NCBI GenBank assembly: GCA_025642065.1
Contig: JAODUP010001178.1
Location: forward strand, 1-64,000
Source: Paralvinella palmiformis
Taxonomy: Eukaryota > Annelida > Polychaeta > Terebellida > Alvinellidae
Reading direction: 5' to 3'
Length of the DNA: 64,000 nucleotides
Within the stretch, counting starts at the first letter, position 1, and each line of letters begins with the position of its first letter. Below are positions 1 to 12,493 of the stretch, piece after piece. A program made the position numbers and the translations under genes. The notes below the pieces were generated by a model that saw nothing but the letters and a program-made list of their open reading frames with translations, made no database searches and was not told where the DNA came from.

Positions 1-940
1 TGGATGTTGCCCCATATATGGGGATGATTGATAGGGTAATAGAGCAGATGGAATGAGTCAATTTAAATACGGTAAGATGACTGAGTGATTGAAGACAGAA
101 TACTTGGCCAGTGTTAGTCTTATGACACCAATGTGGGTGATGAGGGACAGTATCTACTTCTAACGTGCTCCGTTCAACTGATTATAACTCTTAATGAGCT
201 TTTGAAAGCATCCCTGACAAATACGGAATAAAAGGCTCGAATAGTGATGAATACATTTCTATTTGTAATACTATATTGCATACGGCGACAAGGAAAATAT
301 ATATTATTTGAATAGAATAAACTGTATGTTGATAGATGAGCTTTGATAGACAGGCAATTGGCGACCTTCCACAGTAGCCCGGTTGATAAAGTGCAAGCAA
401 CATCATTTCGGACTGTCGATTCGCTTCCAGTAGCAAGAGATAACAATTCTATGCAGACTTTCAAAGAGTGATGAGTTTTGCTAGCGAAATTATTGTTACC
501 GGAACGGTAACAAGGAATACATAACAATCTGATTTAATTATCCACCAATCGTATCCATTAAAAGAAAATATTTCCATTGTTGATATATTTTGTTGATATT
601 CATGTATATGAATGTTCACCTGCAGCACATATTGGGTCTGTATTGTGAGATCATACAAAGATGAAGATTTGTTGACAGCAAAGTCTGCTTTAGGAGTTTC
701 AGTAGCATTCTGTACAACTCACTACTTAGCTGAAAGTAAGATAGGATATTAAGTTATTTTGTTTGGCAAACAGTTCTAAAAGGGTTGAGGTGAATGGATT
801 CTGTTACGAGTTTCCCTTTAAGTAATTACTGAGTTCTATAAAAAGATCTATATGCATAGCAATAGCTTGTGTTAAGGAAGATGGGACTAAAGATCTCTAC
901 GGAGTTAGGCCAAATGCATCAGATTAACTGGTGACTATCA
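1..940 (+). repeat. RepA copy 1 (3' part, enters from left edge)
   Basis: Dispersed long repeat, non-coding. It matches in order the copies at 38755, 48400, 54190 and 63080. Shared landmarks are the stretch with 'atctacttctaacgtgctc' near 150, 'aatgagcttttgaaagca' near 193, and a tRNA-like block at 372-430. As in the copies at 38755 and 48400, the homology runs into an ACTC/GACT tetranucleotide tract. Open frames on the minus strand (174-527) are interrupted in other copies, so I do not call a gene. The left end lies outside the window. Confidence 0.75.
372..430 (+). other. tRNA-like block inside RepA copy 1
   Basis: An A-box-like stretch (tagcccggttgataaagtg) is followed about 25 bases later by a B-box-like stretch (gtcgattcgc). 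The same pair recurs at the same place in RepA copies at 48932 and 63578, and a decayed one at 39293. It does not fold into a complete tRNA with a paired acceptor stem, so it is a possible RNA polymerase III promoter relic and not a tRNA gene. Confidence 0.45.
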
Positions 941-2735
941 CTCACTGACTCACTGATTCGCTCGCTCTCTCACTGCCTGAAAGACTGACTGACTCATTGA
1001 CTGACTGACAGAATAACTGACTGACTGACTGACTAACTGGCTGACTGCCTGGCCCACTCACTGACTGAATTACTGACTGACTGACTGATTGACAGAATGA
1101 CTGACTGACTGACTGAGTGACTGACTGACTGACTGACTGACTAACTGACTGGCTGGCTGGCTGACAGACTGACTGACTGACTGACATCACTCACTCACTC
1201 ACTCACTCACTCACTCACTCACTCACTCACTCACTCACTCACTCACTCACTCACTCACTCACTCACTCACTCACTCACTCACTCACTCACTCACTCACTA
1301 TTCACCACCAACCATCCTCCTATACTACTCACTCACTATCCTCATATACCTTTCCCCCCTTCCCCTATCCTCCTCACTCACTCACTCACTCACTCACTCA
1401 CTCACTCACTCACTCACTCACTCACTCACTCACTCACTCACTCACTCACTCACTCACTCACTCACTCACTCACTCACTCACTCACTCACTCACTCACTCA
1501 CTCACTCACTCCTCACTCACCACTCCTCCTCCTCACTCACTCACTCACTCCTCCCTCACTCACCCCCCACTCACTCACTCACTCACTCCTCCCATATACC
1601 ACTACTCCTCCTCCCCCCTCACTCACCCCCCCCCCCTCACTCCTCCCTCCTCCTCCTCCCCCTCACTCACTCCTCACTCACTCACTCCTCCTCCTCCCCC
1701 TCACTCACTCACTCACTCACTCACTCACTCACTCACTCACTCCTCCTCCTCACTCACTCACTCCTCCCACTCACTCACTCCTCCTCCTCCTCCTCACTCA
1801 CTCACTCACTCCTCCTCACTCACTCACTCCTCCCCTCACTCTCCCTCCCACTCACTCACTCACCCTTCACCATCACCCACTCCCACTCACTCACTCACTC
1901 ACTCACTCCTCACTCACTCATCACTCACTCACTCACTCACTCACTCACTCACTCACTCACTCACTCACTCACTCACTCCCACTCACTCCCACTCACTCAC
2001 TCACTCACTCACTCACTCACTCACTCACTCACTCACTCACTCACTCACTCACTCACTCACTCACTCACTCACTCACTCACTCACTCACTCACTCACTCAC
2101 TCACTCACTCACTCACTCACTCACTCACTCACTCACTCACTCACTCACTCACTCACTCACTCACTCACTCACTCACTCACTCACTCACTCACTCACTCAC
2201 TCCCCACTCACTCACTCACTCACTCACTCCTCCTCCTCACTCACTCACTCACTCACTCACTCCTCACTCCTCACTCACTCACTCACTCACTCACTCACTC
2301 ACTCCTCACTCCTCACTCCCACTCCTCCTCACTCACTCACTCACTCCTCCTCCTCCTCACTCACTCCTCACTCCTCACTCACTCACTCACTCCTCCTCAC
2401 TCACTCACTCACTCACTCACTCACTCACTCACTCACTCACTCACTCACTCACTCACTCACTCACTCACTCACTCACTCACTCACTCACTCACTCACTCAC
2501 TCACTCACTCACTCACTCACTCACTCACTCACTCACTCACTCCCCACTACCATATACTCCTCCCATCCTCACTCACTCACTCCTCACTCCTCCTCACTCA
2601 CTCACTCACTCACTCACTCACTCACTCACTCACTCACTCACTCACTCACTCACTCACTCACTCACTCACTCACTCACTCACTCACTCACTCACTCCCCAC
2701 TCACTCACTCACTCACTCACTCCTCATCCTTTCTC
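941..2735 (+). repeat. Giant (ACTC)n tetranucleotide array with GACT-type left flank
   Basis: From 941 to about 1185 the motif is a mixed GACT/CTGA type with many substitutions. From about 1186 it is almost pure ACTC. Patches at 1300-1375, 1510-1900 and 2200-2400 carry CTC/CCT insertions and short non-repeat spacers such as 'catatac'. The long perfect blocks (for example 1985-2200 and 2395-2540) suggest recent expansion. The messy patches may be true interruptions or consensus errors in a long-read assembly. Confidence 0.95.
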
Positions 2736-2756
2736 ATCATCATCATCATCATCATA
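2736..2756 (+). repeat. (ATC)n microsatellite
   Basis: Seven or so ATC units directly follow the ACTC array. Confidence 0.85.
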
Positions 2757-2786
2757 TAAATCATCATTACTTTTTTATATAAAAAA

Positions 2787-2810
2787 CCCACCCCCCCCAA
2801 CCCCAACCCC
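2787..2810 (-). other. G-quadruplex-capable tract on the minus strand
   Basis: The plus strand reads as C-runs separated by AA and A. The minus strand therefore has four runs of three or more G (GGGG-TT-GGGG-TT-G8-T-GGG). Sequence pattern only; no function is implied. Confidence 0.5.
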
Positions 2811-3181
2811 TTTGATATTAAAGTTGGCTGCTTCAAACCAATTTGGTATAACGGCTTCTTTTTTGTGGCATAAAAGTAATATGAGAGTTCATTTAAAAAT
2901 AGTATGATTGTCTCTTGACGACATATCTCAATTTTATATTCCAAATTGGATGGATATCAGCATTAGTCCAATATTATATACAAGATATATGAATACCACT
3001 AGTACTTGTATGAATAGTTTATGGTAATGTAGAAATACATTTTTATAAGACAGTCATTCCTATAAATTATAATCATGTTATTATGAGTATTCGAAAAACA
3101 CTTACTTAGAAAGTTCTAGCAGTACTATCTTGAGACCTTTTATCATCAACTTGACCTTGGTACATTATAAAACATTAGTTG

Positions 3182-3238
<57 letters not shown>

Positions 3239-3239
3239 C

Positions 3240-3284
<45 letters not shown>

Positions 3285-3286
3285 AT

Positions 3287-3328
<42 letters not shown>

Positions 3329-3582
3329 CATGCATATAAAAAAGTATAGGAACACCTGCTGAGAATATTTTAGCATTACCTTTGTTGTTTTGAAATCTTT
3401 TATCGCGAACTTGATCCTTATGTATTACTGGCCTTAGTAGACGTTTAGCATGACCATAAGAAATAGAGTATTTCTATCATTCATTTGGGAATTGTTGACT
3501 GATTTATTTTTAACTTGTATATAGTATTTATACTTTGTATCATTATTTAATTGTTTAGCCATAATTTTTGGACTTTAATTTG
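2811..3582 (+). repeat. RepC copy 1, interrupted by (CA)n(TA)n
   Basis: The segment around 3390-3580 (cttttatcgcgaacttgatcc, then 'gtagacgtttagcatgacc', then 'tttaattgtttagccataat') aligns with 19315-19410 and 22200-22420. The block at 3133-3180 looks like a partial second copy of the same start, on the other side of the microsatellite. The element is cut at about 3583, where RepF begins. The part from 2811 to 3130 is assigned only loosely. Confidence 0.55.
3184..3326 (+). repeat. (CA)n followed by (TA)n microsatellite
   Basis: (CA)n at 3184-3232 passes into (TA)n to about 3326, with one TTTTATAAAA interruption near 3281. It encodes only low-complexity frames. Confidence 0.95.
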
Positions 3583-4124
3583 ATCCCACCATACCTAACT
3601 ACACATACTTAAGGACGCTAAATTAGGCGTGAATGAACGTTCACTTAGTGATGAACGGACACGTATGAGGATCAGCTGTTAGGTTTGGGTAAATCACAGT
3701 ATTTACTCAGGTTTGAGACAATATTTCATGCTAGTCTAGTAATAATCCATTGTGCAGTATTTCTACTTTGTTGTTATTTTAGCTAAATCTCTTCACTAAT
3801 TCCATACGGAGTTAATGTACATTTTCTTTGTTATGAACAAATTGTAATGTTTGTTAACACGCTGAGGGTATATAAAAGGCTTAAATTTTCACTTAGGTTA
3901 GAGAAGAACTTCGACGCCAGACGAATCGGACGTGTATTGATATACATGGTTCATATAGGTAGGATTTATTCAGTTATTCGAACCCAGAATAAAGCTGAGG
4001 TCAGCATCTGAGGTGTCGATATGTTGTATATATAGGTTTCTTTTGGACCACAGAAAATTACTGTTGAATGTAAACTGTGGTGTCAAAATAGTTTATGATA
4101 TGTATGTAGCAAGTCACCATTGAA
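3583..4124 (+). mobile_element. RepF 5' segment, LTR-like
   Basis: The first 210 bases match the reverse complement of 57885-57650, starting at 'gatcccaccatac' in this copy. Further in there is a TATA-type motif (tatataaaagg near 3870) and an AATAAA signal (near 3990) about 120 bases later. That arrangement is seen in LTRs of retrotransposons. I cannot find matching TG...CA ends, a primer binding site or a second LTR, so a solo LTR is only one reading. The alternative is the front half of a non-autonomous element ending at about 4456. Confidence 0.45.
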
Positions 4125-4456
4125 CCACACGCACGTGTTGTTTGTTGCGAGCAGTGGTATCAAATGGTATGTTTTTTACGTGCTTCCGCTTTTTGTACGT
4201 AGCCTGCATGTAGCCGCTTTCCTGTGGGCGTGACGTATTTGTCGCGTACGAAAAGCGAATTAGCTGGTTCCGACAGGCTGATGAGTAGACCAGACACATG
4301 CTTAGGGATACGCACACATCTATCAATATGTGGAGGTATGGAACATTTTATTTTTAGATTAATGTATGTATGGAGGTAGGTTTCGAAGGATCTTTAGATA
4401 TGTTGATGCTCTGTGCCTTTTGCTTCTTTATATGTACCCTAAAACACACACTTACA
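4125..4456 (+). mobile_element. RepF copy 1, conserved 3' part
   Basis: This is near identical by eye to 42625-42968 (same strand) and to 22792-23140 (opposite strand). It also matches in part 57292-57430 and 56360-56408. The end is always the same: 'ctctgtgcct' followed by 'gtaccctaaaa' and then (CA)n. Minus-strand frames encode similar peptides in three copies, but the DNA is equally similar throughout, so I do not call them genes. The high similarity marks it as one of the youngest families here. Confidence 0.75.
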
Positions 4457-4866
4457 CATATACACAACAAACATGCACATAAGCACTTACACATACACCT
4501 ATACACACATGCACACACACCCACACCTACACGCATGTACACATACGTACTCATACGTACATACCCACGTACACACACCCACACACATACACACACACAT
4601 ACGTGCACACACCCGTGCACATACGCGTGCACTCTCATGTATACACTCATGTATACACACATGTACATACACATGTATATACACAATCACACAATTACAC
4701 ACACAATTACACATAAACGTCCATATACAAGTACACACACATGCCACACGTACATGTACACATACGTACATATACACTCACATACATATACACACACGTA
4801 CACATACACTCACATACATATACACACACGTACACATACACAACATACATAAACCCCCACACACAC

Positions 4867-4915
<49 letters not shown>
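4446..4915 (+). repeat. Imperfect (CA)/(CATA) tract and (TA)n
   Basis: About 420 bases of CA-rich repeat interrupted by T and G (cacata, cacgta, catgtaca) end in (TA)n at 4868-4914. Long open frames on both strands here are only dinucleotide translations. The tract begins exactly at the RepF end. Confidence 0.95.
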
Positions 4916-4923
<8 letters not shown>

Positions 4924-4949
4924 CTGTGTGTGTATATATAATTGGTTTT

Positions 4950-5640
4950 TAAGTCAAAAGATAGTTATACGAAATTACCCAATATAAACATTTATTTTAT
5001 GTTTCAATTGATACATAATTCAAAACAAAATCAGTTAAAGTTTATGTGAGTTTGTGTAATTTAGTTAAATTTTGCTTTCATAGTATGAGACACTTTTGTT
5101 ATTTATTTCTACCTTTTGAGGATGGTCTTTATAAATCTGTTAATTTTGTGAAATGAAGAAGAATAAATGAACAGAGAATGAAAAAGCTTGAGGTATCATT
5201 TATCAGTTCAGGGAGTCTCTTCGGTAGATATACTGTCGTAGGCTTCAATATATATGTTATTGTTAGAGGTCTGTTACACACTATTACGAACGTATTACAT
5301 GATTAGTCAAGTGTAACATATATATCTCTGTCTGGTAGTTGATAAGAGGACAGTTAACATGAAGATGTTATTTACACCAATTTATTTACAGTCTCGAGTA
5401 AATTAACCTGAAGGAAATGATGAGTTGGTTATCTCCTCAGATGAATCTCCTTTCTACATAAAAGAAGAACGAAAGGATGTGCTTGTTGTATCTCGGGGAT
5501 GGGATGATGTTTTGGAGAGTAGAAACTGAGTAGAAACTGTGACGATATTTCGGGTCTGCAAGATGACAGTAAATGAACCTTTCATGTAAATATCTATTTA
5601 AACAACCTAAAATAATTGATACCATAAAAGAATAATGGAA
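4950..5640 (+). repeat. RepD copy 1
   Basis: Aligns with 8045, 9330, 19420 and 23740. Landmarks are 'cgtattacatgattagtcaagtgtaac' type sequence at about 5290 and 'tctctgtctggtagt' at about 5322. It contains no recognisable coding sequence. It follows RepC (interrupted by RepF) and precedes RepE, the same order as at 21.9-25.5 kb. Confidence 0.65.
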
Positions 5641-5699
5641 ATTTCACATATCCCGTTGTTATGTAAACAATTGCCAGAATCGAGTCTATTTTTATTGTC

Positions 5700-6970
5700 T
5701 ATTTGTACAGGAAATAAACACATTAGACGTAGGTCACGTTATTGATTACTTTTTATGACATCAAACATATTCGTTTATTATTCAATGCAAGCTTCAGAGT
5801 AATGAACATCATTCCAAAGATGACTGACTAAAATTGATATTATTTATTAGCCTAATAGTTATATGGAACCGTCAGTCCTTCCAGATACGACGATCAGCTA
5901 CGTCACTGGTCAATATCTCCAGGTCCCAGTCTCTCATAACTCATCCATCAAAGCAATTCCCATCGAGTGATGTTCCTATTAGCTAACCCACGCATCCAAC
6001 ACAACATGACAAATGGAAAGGTTTTATAGGTTTTTTGAATATTTATTGAACACTTTTTATTAATTATTTCAAAAGTGCATTTGCGTTTATAATCAATTGA
6101 CCTAAAGCACGTCATACGTAAATAATTTCTCCCATCATGACTATTGTTGACTTAACCTATATACAGCTCCTTATAATGATATAACTTGGCGCTTTGTTAA
6201 TTATGCATTGTCACTGTCACTGTCATCATTAAGGCTAACAGTGGCCATTTATTTACCCTTCAATCATTTAGTCATCCTTCCAGTTATAAGGTAACTCACC
6301 TTTGCTACACCTATGATATCTAATTTTCTACTTATTACTGCCATCGTATGATATTTGATGTAACACATTATAATTATAAAAAGTATGAATAGGCAAAACA
6401 CTGTAGTGGTGATGCCATTAGATTCAGACATATCTGGGAAATAAAATTAATCTTGGAGGACACGATATACTTTCCCACCAGGCTTCGTTGTAGACATCAA
6501 AACAATGATATTGTGTTCACACGATACTAATTCATCATGTAGATGCAGTTAAACCCGAGATCTTAAATTATTACAAAGTTACATAAAAGTCTACATTCAT
6601 TCCACCGGTTTATATATATGGATAGATATATATGCGTTAAACAGGAATTACAATTTCATGTCAATAATTGATCCTTTTGGTAAGGTTATGACTTCCTTAT
6701 ATCAGTGTATATTTATTTCTTTGACAAATACTATAAAGTCGTATCAATCGATACGATATTAACATGATATATTATAATAAACCTTGTTACACCTAGTAAT
6801 TAGTGAAGCTGGTGTTTAAGGTCAATATCCTTATGCAACAATATAGATTATCTCTACAACCATTTGTCTTGATGTAGAATTTATAATGTTAAGGCTAAGA
6901 CTTATGTCTAAAGTTAATCTGATGGAGTGTTTTCGTATATTCATTATTCGTATGCATTCATAATATTTAA
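5700..6970 (+). repeat. RepE copy 1
   Basis: Aligns along most of its length with 12310-13350. Landmarks are 'ttagacgtaggtcacgttattg' type sequence at 5725, 'cccacgcatccaac' at 5990, 'aaggctaacagtggcc' at 6230, and a distal block at 6650-6950 (cttccttatatcagtg ... gttaaggctaagac). The tRNA-like block seen in other copies is decayed here (about 5865-5915). No coding sequence is recognised. Confidence 0.65.
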
Positions 6971-7189
6971 TTTCTGGTCTGATTGATTATATTCTAGTTA
7001 TCCAATTATATTTTTCTTAGTATATTAATTAACGCATTACAAGGTTTTGCACATGGAACATTAATCATTAAGATGTGGCTTTCTATGAAAACAGCATCAA
7101 TAAATAACAATCGTAACATTTTGTGTAAACAGATTGTTGTTTTCATCTTGTTTAAGAGTTCTTGTATGAACGTATAATAATAATACAAA
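6971..7189 (+). repeat. Leader segment of the next RepE copy
   Basis: AT-rich stretch with 'tctgattgattatattct' and 'gcattacaaggttttgcacatggaac'. It resembles 11985-12070 and 24865-24950, which also precede RepE. No gene seen. Confidence 0.4.
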
Positions 7190-7775
7190 CAATAGACTTA
7201 GTTCATGTTAATGGTGACGTTTCTACGACATCAAACTGACTCATTTGTTATTTAGTGAAAGTTTAAAAGTAGTAGATAATATTCGAAATATGACTGAATA
7301 AAGGTGATATTATTGTCAACCTCCTAGTTATATCGAACGGAGAGTCCTTACCATTATACCGATCCCTTTATCAACTGGGCTGCTGGTTATGTCTCTAGTT
7401 GTCGGTCCATCATAATTCATCAATCAAAGGTGTTCACTTTGAGTAATGTTTCTATTAACCACAGCCCGCATCCAATATAATATGAAAAATGGAATTATAG
7501 TATAAATATTGAATTATTATTCGGCGCTATGTATGGACTATTTAAAGGTACATTTACTTTCATAATTAATTAACGTAGAGTATCTCAGAAATGGAAATTA
7601 CTCATATTACTGACTTAAGGCTAACATTGGCTATTTATTTAGTCTTCAAACAAACTCACTTTAAGTTCCCCATTACCCAAATCGATTATCTTCATCAACC
7701 GAGATTTGTGCTGAAATGTAGGATTATGTGTTATTTGATGTAACTTATTTAACAAACCTGAACCCCTATTTCATT
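7190..7775 (+). repeat. RepE copy 2 (front half)
   Basis: Aligns with 12310-12860. It follows RepE copy 1 head to tail. It includes 'gaatgactgaataaagg'-like sequence at 7289, the tRNA-like block on the minus strand (7326-7386), and the 'ttaaggctaacattgg' landmark at 7616. Confidence 0.65.
7326..7386 (-). other. tRNA-like block inside RepE copy 2
   Basis: Read on the minus strand, an A-box-like stretch (agcccagttgataaaggg) is followed by a B-box-like stretch (ccgttcgatata). The same pair occurs in RepE copies at 12431 and 25621. No complete tRNA fold was found. Confidence 0.4.
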
Positions 7776-7788
7776 TTGTAGCGTACCT

Positions 7789-8022
<234 letters not shown>

Positions 8023-8044
8023 AAGATAACGGGTTACTCATTCA

Positions 8045-8520
8045 AGCAATATGTTAAATTTAAGTTGATGTATAATGTAAAATAATTTAGGTGAGTATTT
8101 TTATTTAATGAAAAAGAAAATAATAAACAATGCGAAATAAAATTATTATGGTTCGATGTATAATTCAAAAGTTGAGAAAAGTTCTGCGGTAGATAGATTA
8201 CCGCAGTATCTAATCTATATGTCATTTCTGAAGGCTTGCTAGACACCATAAGTTACTTCTTCAGTAGACAGAGTGCCTTTTCTTTTTGTGATTTACATAC
8301 TTTTTGTCACAAGAGAATTAGCATGAGCTCGTAGTTGTCGTAGTTGTCTGGATCCATTTCAGTCTCTGATCACTGATCCGGATAACATGCGCTTGGGAAA
8401 TACATCAAACAAGGATTAACGAATGTTTTGATGGATTTAGGAGAGGGAAGTTAGGGGGGATATGTATATCAATGTTTTTCTCTGTTTGTCTGTCAGTCTG
8501 TCCATCCTTTAAATTGTATT
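8045..8520 (+). repeat. RepD copy 2
   Basis: Shares with other RepD copies 'ttaggtgagtattttt' (8088; compare 19449), 'tctatatgtcatt' (8213) and 'atgttttgatgg' (8423), and then a pyrimidine-rich run with 'tctgtcagtctgtcc' (8489; compare 9805 and 24256). Confidence 0.6.
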
Positions 8521-9290
8521 TGTCTGTCCTCGTTTCTTTCCTTTGCTATTTTTATGTGTATATATAAATATAAAAAATTGCACGATGTTAAGACTCGAAC
8601 AACATATTATCAAAAGAGATAATATTGACAAGACAATAATATAAACTAGTGCTATTTTTTAAATTCATATGCTGATATATCTATTACTAAGTCCAAATGG
8701 CAAGTGAAAAATTGTGTTACATCTTCTAGATTACACTAATCCGAGATTCGAAGTGTGTTCACCAGCCTACTTACTAATTTAGGCAGTTTATTTATCAGAA
8801 TTGAAGTCAATCTATGTCCAAATAAATATCCTCTTTACTTAAAAATCACTGTCTAATATAACGAATACCTTAGAATAGATATATATGTTTTGTGCAGTAA
8901 AATGGTATTTGGGAGCTGAAATACCAAATATATAATCGCCATATGAATAAATATGAGAAAATATACTCGCAATATTATATGACTGGATGACCTGAGTTTT
9001 GAGAATGACATTCTAATAGTTCACTGATGCATTCCGGGGTCACGTAATCGATTAATTTATCAGTTGTTAGTAAAATCTTGAATTGATTTTCTGCATAATA
9101 GGTATTTAAAGTAGGTTTTTTAAAGAATTGGGGTGATGTTATCATATTTGAGAGTATTTGTATATTTCGGCTTTCTAAATCAATATTTGCTGTGGCTTGT
9201 TGGGGGTAAAGCAGCGTTTGAAACACAGATATCGGTACTAAGTAATGTTATATTATAAGCCACACATGCATGTACACATATACACACGCA
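8521..9290. other. Unassigned AT-rich spacer
   Basis: I see no recognisable protein, RNA or repeat. A minus-strand frame at 8975-9226 (83 codons) matches nothing I know and is within chance for DNA this AT-rich. Confidence 0.4.
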
Positions 9291-9848
9291 CGCACCAATT
9301 CAAATTATAATTACTGGCGTTTCGATGTATCTCAAGTAAATGACCCGTTGATTCTACATTTCAGTTGATATAATATTAAAAATACAATTGATGAGTGTAT
9401 AATGAGACAGTCTCTCGTAGCCTCTAACCTATATGTCATTGTTAAAGACTTATTACACAGTATAAAGGAGATATTACATGATTTGTCAACCGTAACGTAT
9501 ATGTCTCTGTTTGGTAGTGACGAGGGGGGAGGCTGTTCATAGATGCAACTTAATTGTGATTATTTACAGCCTGAAGAAAATTAACATAAACGATGTTCGT
9601 TAGTTTCCTCATGTCATAGTATCCTGTATCAATGTCAGTCTCCGGTCACGGAAGAGTTTAATATGTGACCTAAAAAGATATCAAACAAGAATGAACTGGC
9701 ATTTTTAGTGGAGATAACCTTTTATGGTCTTGATGGATTTTAAGGGGGCGGCGAGTTTAAGCATTATTAGTGTCTATATTTGTTTGTTTATTTGTTTTCG
9801 ATCTGTCAGTCTATCTATCCCCGCTCTCATACTGAATATTTATTCCTT

Positions 9849-9936
<88 letters not shown>

Positions 9937-10720
9937 TTTATTCTATCTGTTGGAGGCATTATTGGCCTTAATATCACAATGGTTATGTAATCGTAACATA
10001 TACAATCAAACTATAATAACACTCGCGAACATATTTAACAAATTTGCAGGTGAAAAGTCAAATGAAGATATAGGTTTCATACTTCTGTTAGAAGGTTGAT
10101 ATATTTTGAATATATACGTGTGTCTGTTTGTGTATTTCTTTGTTTGTCTTAGAGGTCTTTTTTGTGTGTGTTTGTATGTGTGTATGTGTGTTTGTGTGTG
10201 TGTATGTGTTTGAGTGTTTATTTCTATATGTGTGTGTGTTTTTGTTTATTTATGCGTGTCTTCCTATTCATATTTCGGTGTTTGTGTGCATTTGCGGGTT
10301 GTCCAAATATCTAAATATATAAATAACAGACAATTGTTCAATATGAATATTTTGAAAGAAACACGAACCGGAGTCTCTTGATAAAACTCCAACAAATATG
10401 AAGATATCTAACATTTTTTGTGACGAAATGAACATTTTAATTGACTGAAGATCAATAGATTAGAGTTGCCTTAGTAATCTCGTGATAGTGAGGTATTACT
10501 GATGAGATAAGATATATAATGATGAGCAGAATAAATGAGACTTATTATATTGTTTGAAAGAAAGAGTGAGAGTCAATGATTGAGTGAATGTACAAGTGAG
10601 TGTGTGATTGTTGACGACGTGACTATATAAATAAAGAAAGGTTGACCACTTTAATTCCTCCAAATTGAAGCTAGAGACAAGATAACAAATTATAACAATG
10701 TTAGACAGACATTTAGAATT
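9290..10720 (+). repeat. RepD copy 3 (longest form)
   Basis: Aligns with 19420-20720 from end to end: the first block (9400-9760), a (TA)n, a TG/TTTG-rich block (10110-10290), and a distal block with 'aatatgaagatatctaac' (10397) and 'gatgagcagaataaatgag' (10521). Each TG-rich frame is low complexity only. Confidence 0.7.
9853..9931 (+). repeat. (AT)n inside RepD copy 3
   Basis: About 40 AT units at the same relative place as the (TA)n at 20091-20130 in RepD copy 4. Confidence 0.95.
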
Positions 10721-11959
10721 TGATTTATTCTTAAAATAAATACAAAATTAAGTAAGAAACTCTAGGCTACAGAACCTCCGGAGTCCTTGGAACTCATTGT
10801 AAGAAATATTAAACTGTTGGTGCCTTAAAGAAATGGCCATATTGGTTATTTGTTGAATATTAGTTTAACGTATTAGTTATAACTTATTAATATAATTTAG
10901 TATAAGTTGTGTTGGTTATCATATTACGGTTGACTACACGTTATTGGTTCTGAGTGTAATGTGAGAATGGTTACCTTAGTTCTTAGTAAAACAACGTAAA
11001 ATAATAAAGATAAGGTACAGTTTGATCAAAACGCTTCAATAGGCCATTATTAACAGAACGAGGTAATCTATTTATTTGTAATATCTACTAATGAGGATGT
11101 TGTACAGATTAAGAGAATGAAAACAAAGGATTGTCTTTAACCTACATCAAAATGATAATTGTATCGTCATTGTAATTCTATTAAATGTAATTCTAATTAG
11201 TTTGTGAAGCTATTTCATCGAGATAGATTGATAGTCAACAATCGAGGTTCCTTTAGTCTCATTCTACCAATAAGGACCATACAATATATATCCCATCTTG
11301 TAATGAAACTAATCTCCAATTAATTTGATATTACTATAACATTATAAGTTGGATTATAATTAATTGAAAATATTAAGGCTTTGATTAACAAATAAAAATA
11401 GAACTAATCGATATAGACAATGATAAATCTGATGCTACATCAAATGAAATGATGTCTCAGGGATTTAATTGTTAGAACATATGACATAATTTATAATTGA
11501 TCTTATAATAATGATGTTTTTGGTTAGTTATATGACACTATTTGTCATGTTAAATGATGTGATGTAATGTGTATATGTGTAAATCAATTAAGTACTAAAT
11601 TTTACACATCTTCCATTTAACAAAGCCATCATACTTATTTAAGATCCAGCACCCATTATTACAGTATTAGTTATAGAAGACAAAAAGACATTTGTAAACG
11701 CAATCGTTTCATTATTTTGATTAAATTAGATAACATAAATATCTGTGGTCATCCTGACACGTTTTATATTATATCAATTTTTATCATACTTTGATAATAG
11801 ACCTTATGTTTATTGTTTCTCTGATAAATATCATATTAATATACATTTCGTATAAGTTATGACATGATCATAATCTTTGTTATGTCACAAATACAAAATG
11901 GTAATATATAAGAATGAAAAACGTAGTGAATCTTGGTATTGATCATAAATATTTACCTT
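10721..11959. other. Unassigned AT-rich spacer
   Basis: Very AT-rich, with no recognised gene, tRNA or repeat. It lies between RepD and RepE. Confidence 0.4.
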
Positions 11960-12430
11960 TAGTACATTCTCTATTCTCATGTCTACATATTTTAATTTCT
12001 TGTTTGATTGATTGTATTCTTATTTTCTTAATATATAAACTAATGTATTGCACATTGAACTTGAATAACAAAGATGAGGAATTTGTGACCCCTCCTCTCT
12101 ATCCACCTTCTTCAGGAGGGTTTCAATGTATTTCAGGATTGTAGGATGACATGACAATTAGCCACTTTTGTAAAAATTATATCTAAGAAAACAATCTAAA
12201 AGGATGGCAGCCATAACAAATAGCAAGAATATAACATTGTCGTCTTCATCCTGTCTTATGGGAGAGTTATTATCTATTTTCTCTATAAATAGATCATACA
12301 ATTAGAAACAAAAGACCTAGTCACATTATTGGTTACAGTTTACGCTCGTTCGATAATCAATGTCAACTTCAGAATAGTAAATATTATTTGAAAGTTGACT
12401 AAATAAAGGTGATGTTATTGTTAACCTCCT

Positions 12431-12493
12431 AGATGTATTGAACCGAGAGTCCTTCCCGATATAAGGATCGCTTTATTAACTGGGCTACGGGTC
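12431..12493 (-). other. tRNA-like block inside RepE copy 3
   Basis: Minus strand: 'tagcccagttaataaagcg' (A-box-like), then 'cggttcaatac' (B-box-like). It occupies the same position as 7326 and 25621. Confidence 0.4.

Noticed and set aside
174..527. 117-codon minus-strand frame in RepA
   Set aside because: Not kept open in the other RepA copies; no known motif.
941..2735. CRISPR-like or phased repeat-spacer array
   Set aside because: Spacers are irregular and made of the same tetranucleotide; the context is a eukaryotic microsatellite.
4354..4952. Histidine/threonine- or valine/cysteine-rich frames of 92-160 codons
   Set aside because: CA/TG dinucleotide translations. The same applies at 33572-34051 and 55976-56506.
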